64,000 nt of DNA from Mariniblastus fucicola. GTDB lineage: Bacteria > Planctomycetota > Planctomycetia > Pirellulales > Pirellulaceae. A program made the translations under genes and the position numbers. Within the stretch, counting starts at the first letter, position 1, and the number at the start of each line of letters is the position of its first letter. This document shows, in pieces, positions 8,623 through 16,588 of this stretch. The notes under the pieces are model-generated. The model had not been told where the DNA came from and did not search any database. It was given only the letters and a program-made list of their open reading frames with translations. The stretch covers positions 6,506,841 through 6,570,840 of the forward strand of contig NZ_CP042912.1 in assembly GCF_008087665.1 (NCBI RefSeq), read 5' to 3'.

Positions 8623-9314
8623 CGGGGCTCCAGAAGGTCAAGGCCGATATCGAAAGGATCTGTTTCCGGAACATCGTCCACGTCATCGTCGCAGTGAAAC
8701 TGACGATCGTTCCATGCGGCAACACCGTTGCGAAATCGTTGGCTGTCCGGCAAGCACAGTTCGACCAGGGAACACTTTTCGCACTTCGGCATGCGCCGCG
8801 CGGTCGGCGTTTCCCGGTCTTCGATCATCTGCCGCAGCCGTTCGATTTTTCGCATGGTCAAATCACGAATCGACGCATCAAACTCAACTTTGGTCCGTCT
8901 CTTTCGGGTGCCGTAGAATAGGAATCCTTCGTCGATGTCGGTCTCTAGCATTTCTTCGAGGCACAATGTTTGAGCGCAAAGCTGGATACGATCCGAAGCA
9001 TCTTTTTTCGGCTTACCGCGTTTGTATTCGATGGGCCTGACGACTCCGCCGCGATGAAACTCTACGACGTCAGCCTGGCCGATCAAACCAAGCCGATTCG
9101 ACTTGAGCCACAATCCTCGTGCGATTCGAATATCCCTGGCTGTTTCGGAAGGTCCATCGTGGGCTTTATCGTGAAGGTGCCGACCTTCGACCGTTAACAC
9201 ATTTTCAGCCCACAGTTGCTCGACATGAATCAGTGCGCATTGCCGTTCGCAGAAGATCAGATGTTGCAGAGCTGAAATCGGTAGCAGTTGATTGTCGGTG
9301 AACATGGATTGCAT
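8619..9314 (-). CDS. cas4: CRISPR-associated exonuclease Cas4 (type I-C)
   Basis: PD-(D/E)XK nuclease with a Fe-S cluster that trims prespacers and helps select PAM-bearing ends. Cluster cysteines: FCERQC near residue 22 and CEKCSLVELC near 178-187. Nuclease motif: GQADVVEF then PIEYKRGKPK (Glu-x-Lys). It carries an unusually acidic C-terminal tail (CDDDVDDVPETDPFD). A second ATG three codons in (9305) is an equally good start. It precedes cas1 with a 4-bp overlap. Confidence 0.96.
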   Translation of the reverse strand: MQSMFTDNQLLPISALQHLIFCERQCALIHVEQLWAENVLTVEGRHLHDKAHDGPSETARDIRIARGLWLKSNRLGLIGQADVVEFHRGGVVRPIEYKRGKPKKDASDRIQLCAQTLCLEEMLETDIDEGFLFYGTRKRRTKVEFDASIRDLTMRKIERLRQMIEDRETPTARRMPKCEKCSLVELCLPDSQRFRNGVAAWNDRQFHCDDDVDDVPETDPFDIGLDLLEPR

Positions 9315-9327
9315 CCGGTGGCAATGG

Positions 9328-9825
9328 TTAGCTGAACTTGATGTTTCCAGGATTCACGTCGGCAATGTAGATGCCGAAAGCTTCAAACGTTGAAAGGATT
9401 TTTTTGACAGCTGGCCAGTTTTCTTCGAAGGCCATGGACTTCATTTCTTCCCAATCGCGCCAGACTTCGGGAGTATAGTCAGGAGGCCGATCAAGGTAGG
9501 CGCCGCCGAAGTCGAGGCAAAACGGAGGACTGACGATTGTCATTTCGATTGCCAGCAGTTCGTCGTCGTAGCCGATCAGGTCGGGGATGCTGTGGCCGCG
9601 AACATCGTTAATTTCCAGATCTTTTAGACGCAGAAAGACTGCTAATTCACGTTCGTAGGCGATTTTTCGATTGTGAAATTTAACGGCGTGGGGACTCAAT
9701 CGGGATGGATTGTTGACGAGGTAAACGGTACCCTGAGTCCCGGTTCCCAGATGTGAAATCAGTTCATGATTCCGCGATTTGAGGAACTGGTTTACGGCCA
9801 ATTGGAATTCATCAGGGATCGTCAT
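9328..9825 (-). CDS. Mini protein-kinase-like protein inside the cas operon
   Basis: 165 residues with an N-lobe protein-kinase fold: glycine loop HLGTGTQGTVYLV (about 25-37), Lys in AVKFHNR, a Glu-rich helix after it, a hinge-like DDELLAIEMT, and a catalytic-loop-like stretch YIADVNPGNIKF at the very end. The protein stops there, so the DFG motif and C-lobe are missing; either a minimal kinase family or a kinase relic. The ATG at 9825 is preferred; a GTG at 9843 would add six residues. Same strand as the cas genes, between cas4 (13 bp) and cas7, not part of any known I-C core. Its start shares a CATG palindrome with the divergent ORF at 9824. Function unknown. Confidence 0.75.
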   Translation of the reverse strand: MTIPDEFQLAVNQFLKSRNHELISHLGTGTQGTVYLVNNPSRLSPHAVKFHNRKIAYERELAVFLRLKDLEINDVRGHSIPDLIGYDDELLAIEMTIVSPPFCLDFGGAYLDRPPDYTPEVWRDWEEMKSMAFEENWPAVKKILSTFEAFGIYIADVNPGNIKFS

Positions 9826-10063
9826 GATCAAGAACTCAGGCACATTTTCGGCAGATGTAAAACTTCTGTTGCATATTGGTTCAGAGCAGTTTGAGATTGG
9901 TTCGCTTGGTCCTGACTATGGCATTTTGCGTGACGAGTTACCGATCGAATCCGGTGAAGGTGTATTGGAAACCATCGTTGATAACCAATCGACCCGCTGG
10001 AACATCCGCTTCACCAGCCCCATTACTGGTGAAGCAAAGCGGTTTACGTTTGAAGCGGTTTAG
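9824..10063 (+). CDS. Hypothetical 79-residue protein divergent from the mini-kinase
   Basis: Small ORF on the strand opposite to the cas genes. The translation looks like a real folded beta-rich protein: a mixed hydrophobic pattern such as VKLLLHIGSEQFEIG and RWNIRFTSP, without low complexity. The ATG at 9824 has GGGA at about -8 and overlaps the opposing ATG of the kinase-like gene. It ends 30 bp before the cas7 stop, so together the two genes fill the cas4-cas7 gap. I do not recognise a family. A coupled regulatory or toxin-antitoxin-like pair is possible but is guesswork. Confidence 0.6.
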   Translation: MIKNSGTFSADVKLLLHIGSEQFEIGSLGPDYGILRDELPIESGEGVLETIVDNQSTRWNIRFTSPITGEAKRFTFEAV

Positions 10064-10093
10064 TGGGCGGTACCACTACAGCTGTCGAGACTC

Positions 10094-10948
10094 TCAAAAC
10101 TTTCGCTGGATACTGATTCCTTCTGGCAAGTTGTCCTCATCAACATTCAGTTTGTAGTCGCCGAATGTCCTTGGCGGCTGATCGGAAGCAACCAACTCAG
10201 TGGTGACACGCTGTTGTAGTTTGTGGGCTGCAGCATTGCCCAAGGCGTCCTTGTGTTCGAACACTACCAACGCTTGGGGTGACATTTGCCCGCGGCTCGC
10301 TGAACGATCCAGTTCGAACATTTGCTCCAGCGATTTCCAAAACAAATCAAGGTCGTCTTTGGAAAATCCAGTTTGCTTGGCGAAGAACGGATTCACGAAT
10401 CCATGGCATCGATAGAGTCCGTAAGGAACCGTGAACTTGCGACCCATCGTTCGATTGTCGCCGTCCTGCTTCTCTGCTTCCTTCTCAGTTGCGACGGCAC
10501 AACGTGTAATGGCGTGTTCAAGTGAAACAATCGGATCAACACTTCGTGAAAATGCCATCTGAATTGGGCCGCGAACTTGGCCGCAGTTGACTTTTGTGCT
10601 CATCACGGCTCCAAATGTGCGAACGTCGTAGAAGTTCTGGCACATCCACTGGCGACATTGTTCGACCTGAGGTTGTTTCGCCTTCTTAGGGTCAAGTTTC
10701 AAGGCTTGATACGCTCGATCGTGGACGCTGTTGAGTACGGCGCGCTCTTTAACGTAAATTTCGAAAGGAGGCTTCTCTTCTTTGACCGTGCCGACAAAGT
10801 TTCGCACTTTGCGTTTGAGGCAGACGTCTGTTACCAGCCCGTGGCCAGTTTCCGGATCGACTCGCGGCAAATTGCCCGCGTCAGGATCGCCGTTAGGGTT
10901 GCCGTCAGTGACATCAAAAAACAGTACAAAATCGTAGCGGTGATCCAT
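10094..10948 (-). CDS. cas7: Cascade backbone protein Cas7 (Csd2, type I-C)
   Basis: RRM-fold subunit that polymerises along the crRNA spacer in the I-C Cascade. The hallmark [15 protein letters not shown] lies at residues 11-25, followed by [29 protein letters not shown] and [16 protein letters not shown]. 284 residues is the family length. It sits 66 bp downstream of cas8c; the kinase/79-residue insert separates it from cas4. Confidence 0.98.
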   Translation of the reverse strand: MDHRYDFVLFFDVTDGNPNGDPDAGNLPRVDPETGHGLVTDVCLKRKVRNFVGTVKEEKPPFEIYVKERAVLNSVHDRAYQALKLDPKKAKQPQVEQCRQWMCQNFYDVRTFGAVMSTKVNCGQVRGPIQMAFSRSVDPIVSLEHAITRCAVATEKEAEKQDGDNRTMGRKFTVPYGLYRCHGFVNPFFAKQTGFSKDDLDLFWKSLEQMFELDRSASRGQMSPQALVVFEHKDALGNAAAHKLQQRVTTELVASDQPPRTFGDYKLNVDEDNLPEGISIQRKF

Positions 10949-11014
10949 GATTGATTCCTATGAAGTTATGAAATGTTGAGTTGTGTGGCCGAACTGCTGT
11001 TCGAGAATCCGCGG

Positions 11015-12772
11015 TTAGTCTTCCTTCTTCGATTTCTTGGTGAAGAAATCCTGTCGCTGGTGGTAGTACCCGATCGCGAATAGCCCTTGGTCGGCAAGCC
11101 CCAGATGAGGCGGAAACGCATCAAGTCGCCCCATGATTTCCTGAAGGCGTTTTTCAGCGACGACTTTCTTGCCAGCCTCAAGTTTCCCGACGTGATGCTG
11201 ACTCATTCGAATCAGACGTGGGAAAACGGACGAGGGCGTTGATGACGCAGCGCCGAAATATCGATCCTTGATCGTTGCGTTGAGTCCGGGAAGAGCATCT
11301 TCTTGAGCTCGCTCCAATGAGGCAAACAAACGCCCCAAGTGATACGATGGCTCGGCGCGTTCAATATCAAGCATGACTGATATCTCCTTTTGATGATTGT
11401 GGTTTAAGATTGCTTTAATGATTGCCGCTTTCGGATGCCGGATCTCACGCTCGGCACGAATGCGTCGGATGATGGCTGACAAAAGTGATTCGGGGTATCG
11501 ACCGCCTGTCAAAACACTGCGCAAAAGTGCACCTCCGAGCAACGGTTGAATCTCCTTGGACTCGCGGGCTGTTTGAGCAAGGATCAGCCAAAGCGGTAGA
11601 AACGTTTTGTCTTTAGGACCCTTGGCAATTTCGAGTCGGGCTTGATGTTGAGCAACCCGTTCGATTAGTTCGCCTGCGGTTCCGCTGATCCAAAACCGGA
11701 TCGAAAGCCGGGCGGCATTGGGAGATAATCCCAAAACATAGAACCCGGTTCCAGCGCCCGGCGGTTCAGCCTCGCCTTGAGCGATCCGACTGAGCATAGC
11801 GCCAATTTCGTTGGCCCGAGTTTCATCTTCGAATTGATCGTTATCGAGCCCGAAAGCAAAAATGTCTTCGATTTCTTCGGCTTCGGTTGACTGATCGGCC
11901 CAGAACACACAGGTTGTGTCTCCGATCCGAAGTCGTCTGCCTGAATCACGCTCAAGCATGCGATTGAGCACCGTGGCGTATTTGAATGCCGAGCTTTCAC
12001 CGATGGGAGCATTGAAACTTTGCTCTTTGCCGTAGCTGGTAAAGGCGTCATCGTTAAATGAGACGATCGAAGCACCGGCCGATTGGGCTCCAGCGATTCC
12101 CTTGACTACCGGATGTAGGCGAGCAAGCGTGGTGTTGGAGCCGGAGACCAAACAGAAACCGTCGGTGTCGGAGTCTTCGGCTACCGTTTGTGATTGGGCC
12201 CAAAATTCTTGAACGGCTGGAATGTCGTGTAAAAAGTTGGTTGACTTTCGAATTCGGAAAACCCCAAAGCCTGTTCCGATGTCGGCAAGAAACTGTAATT
12301 GTTCTTCGGTAAGCGAATCTGGTTTCCAGTTTTTCCAGAACGCTACAAGTGATTGGTACTCTGGCATCAAAAGTTCTTCAGCAAAACCGATATGGAATTC
12401 CTGAGCTGCGCGAAAGCAGAGACCAACACGATCAATTTTCTTTTGCCGCTTCTCTTTGTCCTTTTCGGATTCGCTGTCTGGTTCGACCTTCAACTCAGGC
12501 GGAACCCAGCCAAGCAAGTACTCGGCTTTGTCCCAAAGAAACATTGGCGCGATTGCGTTTGCTCGTTTGCCACCATAAGGCAGTTCGATGATCCGGTTAG
12601 CTGGTTTGCGACCGGATGTGTCGCGAATATCCTGTAGCGCGTGTAAGCTCCCGTCGGATTCGATCACTACTTCGAAACCGATTTTCTGTGGAGCAAATCC
12701 GACAGCCGCAATAGATTGCTCAGGATCGGCAGCGATTCGATCGTAGTACTCGCAAAGTTTTTGCAAGATCAT
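11015..12772 (-). CDS. cas8c: Cascade large subunit Cas8c (Csd1)
   Basis: Subtype-defining large subunit of I-C, responsible for PAM recognition and Cas3 recruitment. 585 residues. Starts MILQKLCEYYDRI, then a beta-rich region with RIIELPYGGKRANAIAPMFL, LVSGSNTTLARLHP, and a helical C-terminus; this run of motifs is typical of Csd1. In I-C an internal translation start within this gene usually also gives the Cas11c small subunit, so no separate cas11 gene is expected. The ATG overlaps the cas5d stop by 4 bp. Confidence 0.96.
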   Translation of the reverse strand: MILQKLCEYYDRIAADPEQSIAAVGFAPQKIGFEVVIESDGSLHALQDIRDTSGRKPANRIIELPYGGKRANAIAPMFLWDKAEYLLGWVPPELKVEPDSESEKDKEKRQKKIDRVGLCFRAAQEFHIGFAEELLMPEYQSLVAFWKNWKPDSLTEEQLQFLADIGTGFGVFRIRKSTNFLHDIPAVQEFWAQSQTVAEDSDTDGFCLVSGSNTTLARLHPVVKGIAGAQSAGASIVSFNDDAFTSYGKEQSFNAPIGESSAFKYATVLNRMLERDSGRRLRIGDTTCVFWADQSTEAEEIEDIFAFGLDNDQFEDETRANEIGAMLSRIAQGEAEPPGAGTGFYVLGLSPNAARLSIRFWISGTAGELIERVAQHQARLEIAKGPKDKTFLPLWLILAQTARESKEIQPLLGGALLRSVLTGGRYPESLLSAIIRRIRAEREIRHPKAAIIKAILNHNHQKEISVMLDIERAEPSYHLGRLFASLERAQEDALPGLNATIKDRYFGAASSTPSSVFPRLIRMSQHHVGKLEAGKKVVAEKRLQEIMGRLDAFPPHLGLADQGLFAIGYYHQRQDFFTKKSKKED

Positions 12773-13440
12773 GCCTTCACCTCGGAACTATAGAGCTGTG
12801 GGACTTCGATCACGCCGCCTTTCATGGTTGCTCGAAAGAACCGAGGCGTCATTCCATTCTGAAAGTCGATGTCATGCAGCATGAATCCTAAGTCACGTTC
12901 ACCGGCGAGTGATATGTCAGCGGCAGGTGGATCGCCTTCATACCACTCAAAGTCCGCAACGAATTCACGGCAGCCCAGATAGGGCCGTTGAAAGCATTGG
13001 CCTTTTGAAGCCCGTCGTTTGAACATTTCGTAGTGCTTCTGTGGCGGGTCGTTCCCTTTGATAACTTCGTAATGAGCTTCGATGATGTATTCGACATTTT
13101 GCAGAATCGTCGCGGCTCTCTGCTGCCGATCGTCCTCGATCACCTGAGCCAACACGTTCGTTTTTTCACCGCCCAGATAGGATTTAAGCGTTCGATCTGA
13201 AGGACCGACGCCTCCCAGTTCATTCCTTCGAATGTTGGTGAATCGAATGGGCTGGAGGACGTGAATCTTCCGAACCACCCAACGAATCTCGGGTTTCCAG
13301 TAGATTGCCTCGAGAACTCCGCGGGCTGCCGAAGGCGTCATTACGTCGTAGCTGACACGTTCGACTTTCATTTCTGGTCGCGTGAAACAGGCAAATTCCC
13401 CCCAAATGCGAAGGGAGACGCGGTTTTTCTCGATGTCCAT
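12769..13440 (-). CDS. cas5: Cascade subunit and crRNA endonuclease Cas5d (type I-C)
   Basis: 223-residue RAMP protein that in I-C replaces Cas6: it cuts the pre-crRNA at the base of the repeat stem and then caps the 5' handle. Typical start LRIWGEFACFTRPEMKVERVSYDVMTPSAARGVLEAIYW, then LGCREFVADFEW and a glycine-containing C-terminus. The absence of cas6 in the locus agrees. It is the first gene after the 402-bp gap that follows cas3, and a leftward promoter candidate lies at 13492-13519. Confidence 0.97.
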   Translation of the reverse strand: MDIEKNRVSLRIWGEFACFTRPEMKVERVSYDVMTPSAARGVLEAIYWKPEIRWVVRKIHVLQPIRFTNIRRNELGGVGPSDRTLKSYLGGEKTNVLAQVIEDDRQQRAATILQNVEYIIEAHYEVIKGNDPPQKHYEMFKRRASKGQCFQRPYLGCREFVADFEWYEGDPPAADISLAGERDLGFMLHDIDFQNGMTPRFFRATMKGGVIEVPQLYSSEVKA

Positions 13441-13460
13441 GAGAGATCCTAATGTTGACG

Positions 13461-13488
13461 TTGACTATTTTGTACAGCTGGATAGAAT
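13461..13488 (+). promoter_or_regulatory. Rightward sigma70-type promoter for the 66-residue ORF and crRNA-like RNA
   Basis: TTGACT (13461-13466), 16 bp, TAGAAT (13483-13488): five of six consensus bases in each box. A start site near 13495 puts the TTC-flanked protospacer at about +4 onward. Strand and spacing fit the + strand transcript ending at the 13816-13843 terminator. Confidence 0.65.
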
Positions 13489-13491
13489 TTC

Positions 13492-13519
13492 ATTATTCAC
13501 TTTACATTTTAAGTACCAA
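13492..13519 (-). promoter_or_regulatory. Candidate leftward promoter for cas5-cas8c-cas7-cas4-cas1-cas2
   Basis: Read on the minus strand: TTGGTA (13514-13519), 16 bp, AATAAT (13492-13497), upstream of the cas5d start at 13440. Moderate consensus match. Its spacer region contains the PAM and seed of the putative crRNA-like regulator's target. Confidence 0.45.
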
Positions 13520-13533
13520 AAAGGATTGAGGCA
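13496..13533 (+). promoter_or_regulatory. Putative Cascade target site: TTC PAM plus seed match to the crRNA-like RNA
   Basis: TTC at 13496-13498 is followed by ACTTTACATTTT (13499-13510). The spacer-like segment at 13778 begins ACTTTTCATTTT: identical at positions 1-5 and 7-12, mismatched only at 6, the base flipped out in type I seed pairing. Similarity continues with 1-nt gaps (AAGTA, CC). TTC is the known I-C PAM. Confidence 0.7.
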
Positions 13534-13734
13534 ATGTGGAAACCAGATGAAAATGAAAAGCAAAGACTTTTCGATCTCTATGAGGAGTGTCCGCTAACGG
13601 TGGACCGCCTACCACACACAAAAGAATTTGACTTACTGCATGAGAAGCTTGGAAAAGAGATCTCAAAAAATGAGCTGTTTCGTGTCCTCGCGAACCTGCG
13701 GAAAAGAAAGGAGTTGCCGAAGAAACCTCGCTGA
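13534..13734 (+). CDS. 66-residue protein in the cas3-cas5d gap, opposite strand
   Basis: Basic-ended helical small protein (MWKPDENEKQRLFDLYEECP at the start; LPHTKEFDLLHEKLG in the middle; NLRKRKELPKKPR at the end) with no signal peptide. AAGGA lies 8 bases before the ATG and a good promoter is at 13461-13488. It is AT-richer than the flanking cas genes. The N-terminal acidic and C-terminal basic layout suits a small nucleic-acid-binding or toxin-like protein, but I do not recognise a defined family. It is transcribed against the cas operon and is followed, 12 bp later, by a diverged CRISPR repeat on the same strand. Its promoter region carries the TTC-flanked site matched by that RNA, so Cascade may repress it, as CreA represses creT. 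Confidence 0.65.
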   Translation: MWKPDENEKQRLFDLYEECPLTVDRLPHTKEFDLLHEKLGKEISKNELFRVLANLRKRKELPKKPR

Positions 13735-13746
13735 CTTCGGAGCAGT

Positions 13747-13777
13747 GTCGCCAAACAGGACTGGCGTGGATTGAAAC
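13747..13777 (+). repeat. Solitary diverged CRISPR repeat (psi-repeat)
   Basis: Exactly 31 nt, like the array repeat, but on the opposite strand. The first 5 (GTCGC) and last 14 (GCGTGGATTGAAAC) bases are identical to it; the middle 12 differ. The stem is kept at the same place (positions 3-7 with 16-20, CGCCA/TGGCG) with two compensatory base-pair swaps (G-C to C-G, T-A to A-T). The 11-nt handle is intact. Confidence 0.9.
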
Positions 13778-13815
13778 ACTTTTCATTTTTAAGTATCCGT
13801 GTATCCCATCAATGT

Positions 13816-13843
13816 GCGGCCGACACCCTGTCGGCCGCTTTTT
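13816..13843 (+). terminator. Intrinsic terminator of the rightward transcript
   Basis: Perfect 10-bp stem GCGGCCGACA / TGTCGGCCGC with a CCC loop, followed by TTTTT. The U-tract polarity fits the + strand only; it ends at the stop codon of the opposing cas3 gene. Confidence 0.92.
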
Positions 13844-16092
13844 CAAATAATGCAGTCTTCAACTGGCAACACCCCGTCTGCGCGACTCAACTGAAGCCCC
13901 AGCTTGTCGTCGTACAAATGTGATTGACTCAACACCCAATGATCGTTGACCAACTCAATCGCGCCTGCCGCTTTCAACAAGCCAAGTTCGTACTGTCGAA
14001 CCTGAACGGAGTAGCGTTGCAGCCGCCGCAAAGTGTTGCGATGAAGAAACGGATGCGATTTTGCCAACTCTTCAATCAGTCGATCGCCTTTCTCATCCCA
14101 GCCGACAAGGAGCGTCTCAGTGTCGTCTTTGATAAATCGGTAACGTTGTGCGATCTCTCGAAAGTTAAATTGCATGTCACTGGGGCGGTTGCCGATCGCC
14201 GCGAGTACTCTGTGGTAGTCCCACGCGTCTGATTTTTTCCAGTAATGCAGACGAAAATAGCTTTCGATGGCTTGTGGCGATAAGAGGTCGTCTGCAAATT
14301 CGTCGATCAACTCCTTGCCGCTGTCGGCACTCTGGCGCAGAAAACCCGGCGGCGGCAGGTTTTCACCCTCGAACAGAACAACTCTGCCACAATCAAGCTT
14401 GCCTTCACGATTACAACGTCCGGCCGCTTGAGCCAGTGAATCGAGCCCACAACTGGCGCGATAAACAACCGGAAAATCAACATCAACACCTGCCTCAATC
14501 AGCTGCGTACTAACCACGCGGCAAGATTCTCCGTTCTTTAATCGTTCGCGAATGTTGTCGAGCTGTCGCGTTCGATGGGAAGCACACATGCGGGTGCTGA
14601 GATGGAAACTACTGTCAGACTCGCTGTCGTTTAGCCGCTCAAACAACTCGGCAGCTTCGGCACGCGTGTTCACGATGCAGAGAACCTGATCTTCCCGCCG
14701 AATATTTTCGGCCAGTTCCTCGTTGCCGATTTTCCCAGCAACTTCAACGCGCGTTCGGACCAAGGACTGGTGAAGCTGCTGCGGATCGTCAATGATCGGC
14801 GTGATGTCTTCCAAGCCGATTTTAAACTCGGCGCTTTTTTTTAGCGCTGGTTGGGTCGCGCTGCATAGGACAACAGTGCACCCGTACGAATCAACCAATT
14901 CCTGCAAAGCCATCATTGTTGATTGCAGCAGCTCGATCGGAAGCGTTTGCGCCTCGTCAAGAATGATCACGCTGTTGGCGATGCGATGGAGCTTTCTGCA
15001 ACGTGACGTTTTGCTTGCAAACAGGGATTCAAACAGTTGAACGTTGGTAGTCACAACCAACGACGCGTCCCAGTTTTCTGACTGGAGACGACTCGTTGTT
15101 GTATCTTTTTCTGGGTCCAAATTGCTGTGATGCTCAAGCATCAATTCCGAATCAAGCGAAGCAAACAGTTTTCGATAGACGTCTGCATTTTGCTCAATGA
15201 TGCTGGTAAACGGCACGGCTACGATGACTCGATCAAGATTGTTTTCAATCGCGTGGGTCAATGCGAATCGCAACGAAGCTAAAGTCTTTCCGCCTCCGGT
15301 GGGAACGCATAAGGAAAACAGGCCGTTGGGCAAGGTAGCTTTTTCTTTGCACTGTTGACCTATCAGGGTGCGTATTCGATTTACTTCCGTTGCGTCAGCA
15401 TCCACCGTTAACCTAGCCAACTTTGCCTCCAACAACTCCCGCATTTGAATGAATGATTCGCTCTGACCAGGACGTTGCGCCGACTTTCCTGGTGACATAA
15501 ACGACTCGGTTGCCAAAAAATCCGCGTCGACCAATGCTGAGAACACGATGCGAATCCAAAAGGCAACTCGGAACGCGGCGTGGGATCGATTTTTTGGCTT
15601 TTTGAATTGCGGCATGCCGGGAAATTCGAAATCAACCAAACTGGACGGAGCGTTAGATTGCCAGTCAGCTATTTCTTTGTGCAAGCGTTGCTTCAAGCCA
15701 GATTGGCTTTTCCCGTCGTCCCAGTCCGGCAAGCCTGCGTGGTGTCCAGCGAAGGAATAAGAAAGCAAACGTCCGCGTGCGTCGCCAAATTTCCGAACAG
15801 CCAATTTAGCCGCAGCAGTGGAGTGATCGACGCTACCTCTTACTTCTGCGCGATGACCATCACTGTCTCCTTCGTATCCGGCGTGATTTGCAGCTGCAAT
15901 GTAGTTTTGAAAACGTTCAGAATACTTCCCCAAATCATGCCATTTCCCCAGCAATTCGCCCCAAGCTTCAAGCGACGGATCAATTCGCTTCAAAAATCTC
16001 GCGCAGTATTCTGCCACCAGATCTTCATGCTGCTGCATGGTTTCCCACTTCTCCTGCGGTTGGTTTTCAAGACTGTGGGCGTAAAACGTCAT
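13843..16092 (-). CDS. cas3: CRISPR-associated nuclease-helicase Cas3
   Basis: Effector recruited by Cascade to unwind and shred target DNA. N-terminal HD nuclease: YAHSLEN start, WHDLGKYSERF (His-Asp at 52-53), GHHAGLPDW. SF2 helicase: Walker A VPTGGGKT (about 263-270), DEAQ box ILDEAQTLP (about 379), LCSATQ, and motif VI QAAGRCNREG. I chose the ATG at 16092 (749 residues) because Cas3 proteins usually begin a few residues before the YAHS motif; an in-frame ATG at 16152 would add 20 residues. First cas gene of the leftward locus, separated from cas5d by the 402-bp gap. Confidence 0.97.
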   Translation of the reverse strand: MTFYAHSLENQPQEKWETMQQHEDLVAEYCARFLKRIDPSLEAWGELLGKWHDLGKYSERFQNYIAAANHAGYEGDSDGHRAEVRGSVDHSTAAAKLAVRKFGDARGRLLSYSFAGHHAGLPDWDDGKSQSGLKQRLHKEIADWQSNAPSSLVDFEFPGMPQFKKPKNRSHAAFRVAFWIRIVFSALVDADFLATESFMSPGKSAQRPGQSESFIQMRELLEAKLARLTVDADATEVNRIRTLIGQQCKEKATLPNGLFSLCVPTGGGKTLASLRFALTHAIENNLDRVIVAVPFTSIIEQNADVYRKLFASLDSELMLEHHSNLDPEKDTTTSRLQSENWDASLVVTTNVQLFESLFASKTSRCRKLHRIANSVIILDEAQTLPIELLQSTMMALQELVDSYGCTVVLCSATQPALKKSAEFKIGLEDITPIIDDPQQLHQSLVRTRVEVAGKIGNEELAENIRREDQVLCIVNTRAEAAELFERLNDSESDSSFHLSTRMCASHRTRQLDNIRERLKNGESCRVVSTQLIEAGVDVDFPVVYRASCGLDSLAQAAGRCNREGKLDCGRVVLFEGENLPPPGFLRQSADSGKELIDEFADDLLSPQAIESYFRLHYWKKSDAWDYHRVLAAIGNRPSDMQFNFREIAQRYRFIKDDTETLLVGWDEKGDRLIEELAKSHPFLHRNTLRRLQRYSVQVRQYELGLLKAAGAIELVNDHWVLSQSHLYDDKLGLQLSRADGVLPVEDCII

Positions 16093-16588
16093 GTGGCCAA
16101 TAAAACGGAATTCGAATTTCGATATGCCTATTGAAGCCGACCAATTTGACACGTCTGGTCACGCTTCGCAATTTCAAGCAACGGGTTCGGTAACTTTCTC
16201 ACCGATGCGCAAACCCGGTTGCTAACCGGAGCGTCCGGAAAGTCTCACCCTAAAGCTGTAACAATATATTGCACTTATCCATTTTATGTCCGATCGGACG
16301 TTTGGGCGAGTTGCATGGGTGTGCTTCTCAGACCTTGAAGATTGGGACTCTGGTTTAGCTAAACAACGCAAGAAAGGTACTACGGAACTGAAACCAAATT
16401 CAGTGAAGGCGCGGCGAGCGGACATGTTCGATCAGACCGGCAGAACTGCTCTATTTCAAGTGATATCGTCCGGCAAATGCAATCTCTGCGGAATTGTCGA
16501 CCGCAACTGTGGACGATCGAAAACGTTTTGCATTAAGTATCTATAGTCGAACGATGAAAACGATTTCTTAGTGGATACGCCCAACATC
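16093..16588. promoter_or_regulatory. Divergent intergenic region upstream of cas3
   Basis: About 500 bp with no gene I can support. It holds three perfect palindromes that could be operators: CCGGTT-GCT-AACCGG (16215-16229), CAATATATTG (16262-16271) and GTCCGATCGGAC (16288-16299). The cas3 promoter should lie here on the minus strand. An 86-codon open frame at 16286-16546 does not look like a protein. Confidence 0.5.

Larger units (their letters stand above)
13747..13843 (+). ncRNA. crRNA-like regulatory RNA (CreR/CreA-like candidate)
   Basis: One psi-repeat (13747-13777), a 36-nt spacer-like segment (13778-13813), then an intrinsic terminator in place of a second repeat. Cas5d should cut at the stem base and leave a standard handle. 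The seed (first 12 nt) matches the promoter-region site at 13499-13510, apart from position 6. Complementarity beyond the seed is poor, which in known CreA/CreR RNAs gives binding without cleavage. I see no separate promoter, so it is probably processed from the 13461 promoter transcript, making a negative feedback loop. Expression is not shown by sequence alone. Confidence 0.75.

Noticed and set aside
13696..13746. Separate promoter directly before the diverged repeat
   Set aside because: TTGCCG at 13714-13719 has no acceptable minus-10 box at the right distance; read-through from the 13461 promoter is simpler.
16286..16546. 86-codon open frame upstream of the PQQ-type gene
   Set aside because: No coding-like composition and no recognisable domain; overlaps palindromes in the divergent region.
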